From positions 3,534,001 through 3,598,000 of the forward strand of contig NC_012522.1 in the NCBI RefSeq assembly GCF_000010805.1: a stretch of 64,000 bases of DNA. Reading direction: 5' to 3'. Position numbers and translations under genes: made by a program. Shown here in pieces: positions 59,144 through 64,000 of this stretch. Every line of letters starts with the position of its first letter. Within the stretch, counting starts at the first letter, position 1. The DNA comes from Rhodococcus opacus B4. Its GTDB lineage: Bacteria; Actinomycetota; Actinomycetes; Mycobacteriales; Mycobacteriaceae. Below the pieces are notes generated by a model. The model was not told the origin of the DNA and searched no databases. It saw nothing but the letters and a program-made list of their open reading frames with translations.

Positions 59144-59764
59144 ATGGCGAACGAGCTCGCAACCGAAGGTGCGTCGGGCGTCGACGCCCCGAGGATCGGC
59201 CCTCGACTCAAGGCGGCCCGGCAGGCCCAGCGCCTCACCCTCGACGAACTGGCTGCCGGTTGCGGCATCACCAAGGGCTACCTGTCGAAGATCGAACGGG
59301 ACCACGCGAGCGCGTCCGTCGCCACGCTGGTGCGGATCTGCGCCGCCCTGAACATTCCCGTCGGGTCGCTGTTCGAGAACTCCGCCGCAGGTGAGGTGGT
59401 ACGCGCCGACGCGTATCCGCCAATCAGCTTCGGCGGGGAACGCATGGCCGAGTTCCTGCTGACCCCGTTCGGTGAGCGCCGCATCCAGTCGCTCCTGAGC
59501 CGGATCGAGCCCGGCGGAGGCAGCGGGTCGGAGACGTACGAACTGCCGGTCGACGTCGCGTTCGTCTTCGTCGTCTCCGGCCGGATCGGGATTTCCTTCA
59601 ACGGCGCGGGGGGCGGGGAGGACGTGTCGCTCGCAACCGGGGACGCGTTCACGTTCTCGCCGCAATTGCCGCACAGCTTCCGCGCGCTCGGCGACGAGAC
59701 CGCGACCGTCCTGTGGATCCTCGCCCCCGCGCTTCCGGACGATGTCCGGCCCACGTCCAGATAG
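59144..59764 (+). CDS. XRE-family regulator with C-terminal cupin
   Basis: 206 residues from ATG 59144, AAGGA seven bases before. [62 protein letters not shown]. The cupin sensor is in residues about 100-195 ([36 protein letters not shown]). Such PuuR-like proteins sense amines or amino acids. It is divergent from the ureohydrolase and upstream of the permease. Shared motifs in both flanking promoters make it the likely local regulator. Confidence 0.87.
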   Translation: MANELATEGASGVDAPRIGPRLKAARQAQRLTLDELAAGCGITKGYLSKIERDHASASVATLVRICAALNIPVGSLFENSAAGEVVRADAYPPISFGGERMAEFLLTPFGERRIQSLLSRIEPGGGSGSETYELPVDVAFVFVVSGRIGISFNGAGGGEDVSLATGDAFTFSPQLPHSFRALGDETATVLWILAPALPDDVRPTSR

Positions 59765-59783
59765 GAAACAACTCAGCGGTTAA

Positions 59784-59799
59784 GGAAACATGTGTTGAC
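59784..59799 (+). promoter_or_regulatory. Candidate XRE-cupin operator, permease promoter
   Basis: GGAAACATGTGTTGAC lies between the regulator and permease genes. A second GGAAACA starts 20 bp upstream at 59764, overlapping the regulator's stop. TTGACA at 59795-59800 could be a -35, so binding would block RNA polymerase. Confidence 0.65.
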
Positions 59800-59857
59800 A
59801 GTCACGGCTCTCGCGGTCATTGTTGTGCACGTCACTCCACCGCTCAGGAGCTAAACG

Positions 59858-61315
59858 TTGGATACCACCAAGATTTCTCCGCGCCCGCCGGGACTGGCCG
59901 GCGCGCTGCGCGCCCGCAAATCGGTCGAGGCGATCGTGGCGCGCAACGACCAGGAACCCGGCCACGGACTCAAACGGTCCATGGGCCTGGTGCACCTCAC
60001 CGCGCTGAGCATCGGCGCGTCGCTGGGGACGGGCATCTTCGTCATCCTCGGCGAGGCCACACCCAAGGCAGGCCCCGCCGTGGTCGTGGCGTTCGTGCTC
60101 GCCGCGTTCACCGCGCTGTTCTCCGCCCTCTCCTACGCGGAACTCGCCGGCAGCATCCCCGTCTCGGGCAGCTCCTACTCGTACACCTACGCGACGATGG
60201 GCGAACTGTTCGCCTGGATCTGCGGATGGTGTCTGATGCTCGAGTACGGCGTCTCGGTCGCGGCGGTCGCCGTCGGCTGGGGCGAATACATCAACGAACT
60301 GCTGCACGGCATGTTCGGCATCGCACTGCCCGCCGCGATCAGCGAATCCCCGGGAGCAGGCGGCGTCGTCAACGTGCCTGCCATCGTCATCGTGCTCGTC
60401 GCGGTGGCGCTACTGACCCGGGGAGCGTCCGAGAGCGCACTGGTGAACACGATCATGGTCGCACTGAAGGTCCTGGTTCTCGTCTTCTTCTGCGCGGTCG
60501 CGTTCACCGCATTCCGCGCCGGAAACTTCGCGCCGTTCATGCCCCTCGGCGCGGCCGGGGTGACGGCGGCGGCGTCCCAGGTGTTCTTCGCCTACATCGG
60601 CTTCGACGCCGCCTCGACCGCCGGTGACGAGGCGAAGAACGCGAAACGCGACCTCCCGCGGGCCATCATCCTTTCGCTCCTGATCGTCACGATCCTCTAC
60701 TGCCTGGTCGCGATCGCGGCCGTCGGCGCGATGCCGTGGCAGGACATCGCGGGCGAGGGCGCCGCACTCGCGACCATCCTCAACGCCGCCACCACCAGCA
60801 CGTGGCCCGCCATTCTCCTGTCCGCGGGCGCCGTGATCGCCATCGCGAGCGTCGTTCTCGCGGTGATGTACGGGCAGACCCGGATCCTCTACGCGATGTC
60901 GCTCGACGGCCTCGTGCCGCGGGTCTTCTCCCGCGTCAACCCGCGCACCCGGGTGCCCGTCGTCAACATCGTGGTCGTCGGTGGCATCGTGTCCGCGCTC
61001 GCCGGGTTCGTGCCGCTGGGCGAACTGGCCGACGCGACGAGCATCGGCTCGCTGTTCGCGTTCATGCTCGTCAACATCGCCGTCATCATTCTGCGCCGGC
61101 AGCACCCCGACCTGCACCGCAGCTTCCGCACCCCGCTGTTCCCGATGATGCCGGTCCTCGGCGTCGTGTTCTGCGCACTACTGCTGTTCGGCCTCGGCGT
61201 CTCGACGTGGGTGGCGTTCGCCCTGTGGATGCTGGTGGGGCTCGCGATCTACTTCGCGTACGGCGTCCGCAAGTCCGAACTCCGCCACGGCCCCGAAGCG
61301 GTGGAGGCACGATGA
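59858..61315 (+). CDS. APC-superfamily cationic amino acid permease
   Basis: 485 residues with about twelve TM segments. Family signatures include GLVHLTALSIGASLGTGIFV, the SGSSYSYTYATMGELFAWIC segment, QVFFAYIGFDAASTAGDEAK and FSRVNPRTRVPVVNIV. It fits the CAT subfamily of cationic amino acid transporters. TTG 59858 follows AGGAG by seven bases. It is first in an operon with a guanidinobutyramidase-like amidase (ATGA overlap) and an amino acid 2-monooxygenase, so arginine is the likely substrate. Confidence 0.85.
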   Translation: MDTTKISPRPPGLAGALRARKSVEAIVARNDQEPGHGLKRSMGLVHLTALSIGASLGTGIFVILGEATPKAGPAVVVAFVLAAFTALFSALSYAELAGSIPVSGSSYSYTYATMGELFAWICGWCLMLEYGVSVAAVAVGWGEYINELLHGMFGIALPAAISESPGAGGVVNVPAIVIVLVAVALLTRGASESALVNTIMVALKVLVLVFFCAVAFTAFRAGNFAPFMPLGAAGVTAAASQVFFAYIGFDAASTAGDEAKNAKRDLPRAIILSLLIVTILYCLVAIAAVGAMPWQDIAGEGAALATILNAATTSTWPAILLSAGAVIAIASVVLAVMYGQTRILYAMSLDGLVPRVFSRVNPRTRVPVVNIVVVGGIVSALAGFVPLGELADATSIGSLFAFMLVNIAVIILRRQHPDLHRSFRTPLFPMMPVLGVVFCALLLFGLGVSTWVAFALWMLVGLAIYFAYGVRKSELRHGPEAVEAR

Positions 61316-62112
61316 GGGCGGCGCTGTTCCAAGGTCCCGAACTGTCCTTCGACGTCGCGGCGAACCTCGCGGCCATCGCTTCCGCCGCACAGACGGCCGC
61401 GGCGGACGGGGCGTCCATCCTGGTCTGCCCGGAAATGTCTGCCACCGGCTACAACATCGGCGCCCTCGTCGCGGAGCGGGCCGAAGCCGCCGACGGACCG
61501 ATCGCGGCTCGGATCGCGGAGATCGCGCGCGAGTCCGGCATCACCGTCGTCTACGGCTACCCCGAGGCGGCCGGAGGTGCGGTCTACAACAGTGTGCAGG
61601 TGGTGGATTCGTCCGGAACATCGGTGGCGAACTACCGCAAGACCCACCTGTTCGGCGAGCTCGACCGCACGCACTTCGCCGCCGGCGACGAACTCGTGGT
61701 CCAGTTCGACCACGACGGAATCCGGTGCGGACTCCTGATCTGCTACGACGTCGAGTTCCCGGAAGCCGTTCGCGCACATGCCGACCGGGGAACCCAGTGG
61801 CTGGTCGTCCCCACCGGTCTGATGAGCCCGTACGAATTCATCGCGGAGAGCGTCGTCCCGACCCGGGCGTACGAGAGTCAGCTGTTCGTGACGTACGTGA
61901 ACCGGTGTGGCACCGAAGCCGACCTCGACTACTGCGGATCCAGTTGCGCGATCGCCCCGGACGGCACCGAACTCGCCCGCGCAGGTCGCCACGAAGAGCT
62001 CGCGATCGTCGACCTCGAACTCGCCGCCCTCCACCGATCCCGCCGTGAGAACACCCATCTCGACGACCGACGCGTCGACCTCTACCCCTTCCTGCAGGAG
62101 AAGACTTCATGA
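61312..62112 (+). CDS. Nitrilase-superfamily amidase, probable 4-guanidinobutyramide hydrolase
   Basis: 266 residues. The catalytic triad is visible: Glu41 (VCPEMSATGYN), Lys110 (NYRKTHLFGELD) and Cys144 (LLICYDVEFPEA). ATG 61312 overlaps the permease stop and the gene's own stop overlaps the next ATG. The 2-monooxygenase next door makes an amide; this enzyme would hydrolyse it to the acid. With a guanidino ureohydrolase in the cluster, 4-guanidinobutyramide is the natural substrate. 5-aminovaleramide (lysine route) or indole-3-acetamide (tryptophan route) are less likely alternatives. Confidence 0.85.
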   Translation: MRAALFQGPELSFDVAANLAAIASAAQTAAADGASILVCPEMSATGYNIGALVAERAEAADGPIAARIAEIARESGITVVYGYPEAAGGAVYNSVQVVDSSGTSVANYRKTHLFGELDRTHFAAGDELVVQFDHDGIRCGLLICYDVEFPEAVRAHADRGTQWLVVPTGLMSPYEFIAESVVPTRAYESQLFVTYVNRCGTEADLDYCGSSCAIAPDGTELARAGRHEELAIVDLELAALHRSRRENTHLDDRRVDLYPFLQEKTS

Positions 62113-63797
62113 CGATCCCCGTCACCCCGGACAGCACCGTCGCGGACACCCATGTCCCGCCGCTGACGATGTTCGGGCCCGACTTCCCGTTCGCCTACGA
62201 CGACTACGTCACCCACTCGTCGGGCCTCGGTGCGGTGCCCTCCGACCGGCACGGCGAGGAGGTGGCCGTCATCGGCGGCGGGCTGTCCGGGATGGTCACC
62301 GCGTACGAGCTGATGAAGCTCGGGCTCAAACCGATTGTCTACGAGGCAGATCAGATCGGTGGCCGGATGCGGTCGCAGCCGTTCGACGGGCACCCCGAGG
62401 TGGTCGCGGAGATGGGCGCGATGCGGTTCCCCCCGTCGTCGACCACCCTGTTCCACTACCTCGACGCCATGGGACTGCGGACCGAGGCGTTCCCCAACCC
62501 GCTCGCCGACGCCACCCCCAGCACCGTCATCGACCTCAAGGGTGAGAGCTACTACGCGCAGCACCTCGACGACCTGCCGCCCGTGTTCCGGGAGGTCTCC
62601 GATGCGTGGCAGCGCACGCTCGAGGACCACGCCGAACTGATCCCGCTGCAGCAGGCGATCCGCGACCGCGACACCGCCGAACTGAAGCGGATCTGGAACG
62701 ACCTCGTGGTGCGGCTGGACGATCAGACGTTCTACGGGTTCCTCGCCTCGTCGAAGCACTTCGCGTCCTTCCGGCACCGGGAAGTGTTCGGGCAGGTCGG
62801 TTTCGGGACGGGTGGCTGGGACACCGATTTCCCCAACTCGATCCTCGAGATCCTGCGCGTCGTGATCACCGCCGCCGACGACCACCACCGCGGCATCGTC
62901 GGCGGGTCGCAGCAGCTGCCGCTGCGCCTGTGGACGGACACCCCGTCGGGGATGGTGCACTGGCCGGACGGCACGTCGGTGCGCTCGCTGAACGGCGGTA
63001 GCACCCGGCCGCGGGTGACCGAGGTCCGCCGGACGGCGCCGCACCGGTTCACGGTCACCGACTCGTCCGGTGAGATCCGCACCTACCCGGCCGCCGTGTT
63101 CACGGCGCAGAGTTGGATGCTGCTCAACAACGTTCACTGCGACGACGACCTGTTCCCGATCGACCACTGGACCGCCATCGAGCGCACCCACTACATGGGG
63201 TCGACGAAGGTATTCGCGCTCGTCGACCGTCCGTTCTGGAAGGACAAGGATCCGGCGACCGGCCGCGACCTGGTCAGCATGACCCTGACGGACCGGATGA
63301 GCCGCGGCACTTATCTTCTCGACCAGGGTGAGGACAAGCCCGGCCTGATCTGCCTGTCGTACACGTGGTCCGACGATTCGCTCAAACTCCTGCCGCTCGA
63401 CGCGACGGAGCGGATGAACCTGATGATCAAGTCGCTCGAGGAGATCTACCCGGGCGTCGACTTCCGCAGTCACGTCATTGCCACCCCGGTCACGCTGTCG
63501 TGGGAGACCGAACGCGACTTCATGGGCGCGTTCAAGGCGAACCTTCCCGGCCACTACCGGTACCAGGAACGGCTGTTCAGCCATTTCGTCCAGGACGAAC
63601 TCGACCCGCGCCATCGCGGAATCTTCCTGGCCGGCGACGACATCTCCTGGACCGCGGGCTGGGCGGAAGGCGCCGTGCAGACCGCACTCAACGCCGTCTG
63701 GGGCGTGATGCACCACCTCGGCGGCGCCGCCCCGGCCGACAACCCCGGTCCCGGCGACCGGTACGCGGACCTCGGCCCGATCCGCCTGTGCGACTAG
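62109..63797 (+). CDS. FAD-dependent amino acid 2-monooxygenase, probably arginine
   Basis: 562 residues, the length of arginine/lysine/tryptophan 2-monooxygenases. FAD fold EVAVIGGGLSGMVTAYELMK near residue 55, then the YEADQIGGRMRSQPF contact, AEMGAMRFPPSSTTLFHYL, and C-terminal FAD motif LAGDDISWTAGWAEGAVQT. These enzymes oxidatively decarboxylate an L-amino acid to the amide one carbon shorter. Neighbouring amidase and guanidinobutyrase genes complete an arginine-to-GABA route, so arginine is favoured. Its TAG stop shares a CTAG with the stop of the convergent gene. Confidence 0.83.
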   Translation: MTIPVTPDSTVADTHVPPLTMFGPDFPFAYDDYVTHSSGLGAVPSDRHGEEVAVIGGGLSGMVTAYELMKLGLKPIVYEADQIGGRMRSQPFDGHPEVVAEMGAMRFPPSSTTLFHYLDAMGLRTEAFPNPLADATPSTVIDLKGESYYAQHLDDLPPVFREVSDAWQRTLEDHAELIPLQQAIRDRDTAELKRIWNDLVVRLDDQTFYGFLASSKHFASFRHREVFGQVGFGTGGWDTDFPNSILEILRVVITAADDHHRGIVGGSQQLPLRLWTDTPSGMVHWPDGTSVRSLNGGSTRPRVTEVRRTAPHRFTVTDSSGEIRTYPAAVFTAQSWMLLNNVHCDDDLFPIDHWTAIERTHYMGSTKVFALVDRPFWKDKDPATGRDLVSMTLTDRMSRGTYLLDQGEDKPGLICLSYTWSDDSLKLLPLDATERMNLMIKSLEEIYPGVDFRSHVIATPVTLSWETERDFMGAFKANLPGHYRYQERLFSHFVQDELDPRHRGIFLAGDDISWTAGWAEGAVQTALNAVWGVMHHLGGAAPADNPGPGDRYADLGPIRLCD

Positions 63798-64000
63798 CCA
63801 AGCCAGTCGAGAACCGCAGCGGCCGTCCACGACTGCTGCATGCTGCCGAGGGGCTGACCGGTGAACGGCTCGTAGTACTCGGCGAAGCTACCGTCGCTGG
63901 CCTGCCGCAGCCCCTCGGACCGCAGCAGGTGCGCGCGCTCGGCCCACCCGCGCCGGGCGAAGGCCCAAGAGAACAGCCATGTCATCACGGGCCACACCGG
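63794..64000 (-). CDS. C-terminal fragment of an MGH1/GH63-like glycoside hydrolase
   Basis: Only the last 68 residues are inside the window; the frame is open at the right edge. The ending FAEYYEPFTGQPLG followed by QSWTAAAVLDWLG is the typical C-terminus of mannosylglycerate hydrolase/glucosidase-like (alpha/alpha)6-barrel proteins. Activity cannot be judged from this piece. Its stop codon overlaps that of the convergent monooxygenase gene. Confidence 0.65.
   Translation of the reverse strand, partial: PVWPVMTWLFSWAFARRGWAERAHLLRSEGLRQASDGSFAEYYEPFTGQPLGSMQQSWTAAAVLDWLG

Noticed and set aside
59033-59674. Upstream extension of the ureohydrolase frame.
   Set aside because: It overlaps the XRE-cupin gene on the other strand and encodes low-complexity sequence; ATG 59032 gives the normal family length.
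1-64000. rRNA, tRNA, insertion sequences and prophage genes.
   Set aside because: None seen on either strand: no transposase or integrase motifs, terminal inverted repeats or tRNA-like cloverleafs noticed; small tRNAs could be missed by eye.

Overview
This window looks like chromosome from a high-GC, mycolic-acid-containing actinomycete, most likely Rhodococcus of the jostii/opacus type. The pointers are strong GC3 bias, many GTG/TTG starts with ATGA/GTGA overlaps, several aromatic-catabolism operons, an Ag85/mycolyltransferase-family protein and one extremely large NRPS gene. I saw no rRNA, tRNA, CRISPR array or transposase. The genus is inferred from gene content only.

Layout. 1-4.1 kb: end of a class III CoA-transferase, an amidase, an MFS transporter and a small membrane protein. 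4.3-16.2 kb: a leftward catabolic operon of about twelve genes, read from 16175. It holds a flavin-dependent aromatic monooxygenase, a RibB-like protein without its catalytic residues, an extradiol dioxygenase, a flavin reductase, an amidohydrolase, an NTF2-like protein, an AAHS-type MFS transporter, an FAH-family hydrolase, acetoacetyl-CoA synthetase, a frameshifted ACMSD-type amidohydrolase, an F420/LLM-type oxidoreductase and a nitroreductase pseudogene. A GntR regulator is divergent at its head. The set suggests hydroxylation, ring opening, C-C hydrolysis and recovery of acetoacetate from an aromatic substrate I cannot name.

17.1-24.0 kb: a TetR/DUF2867 divergent pair with twin palindromic operators, DUF899, a small Cys-rich protein, and a HelR-type RNA polymerase-protecting helicase preceded by a perfect rifamycin-associated element. 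A secreted protein of unknown function follows. 24.1-30.0 kb: a CYP199A-like P450 with its own [2Fe-2S] ferredoxin and ferredoxin reductase, an NTF2-like protein, a divergent GntR regulator and a second AAHS-family transporter, probably for a substituted benzoate.

30.4-58.0 kb: a secreted GH25 lysozyme, then a single 25.6-kb gene for an 8,548-residue, seven-module NRPS. Its order is C-A-T-E / C-A-T / C-A-T / C-A-T / C-A-T / C-A-T-E / C-A-T-TE. It has an IdeR/DtxR-type iron box upstream and an EntF-like starter condensation domain, and it is translationally coupled to a secreted Ag85-family acyltransferase/esterase. This is the best candidate here for an uncharacterised system: probably an iron-regulated N-acyl or N-aryl heptapeptide, with D residues expected at positions 1 and 6 and Ser at position 2. 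Near-identical DNA in two adenylation domains and a base-composition break in another suggest recent reshuffling.

58.0-63.8 kb: a compact arginine 2-monooxygenase pathway (arginine to 4-guanidinobutyramide to 4-guanidinobutyrate to GABA plus urea) with a permease and an XRE-cupin regulator; near-identical motifs lie in both of its promoter regions. The window ends in the C-terminus of an MGH1/GH63-like glycosidase.
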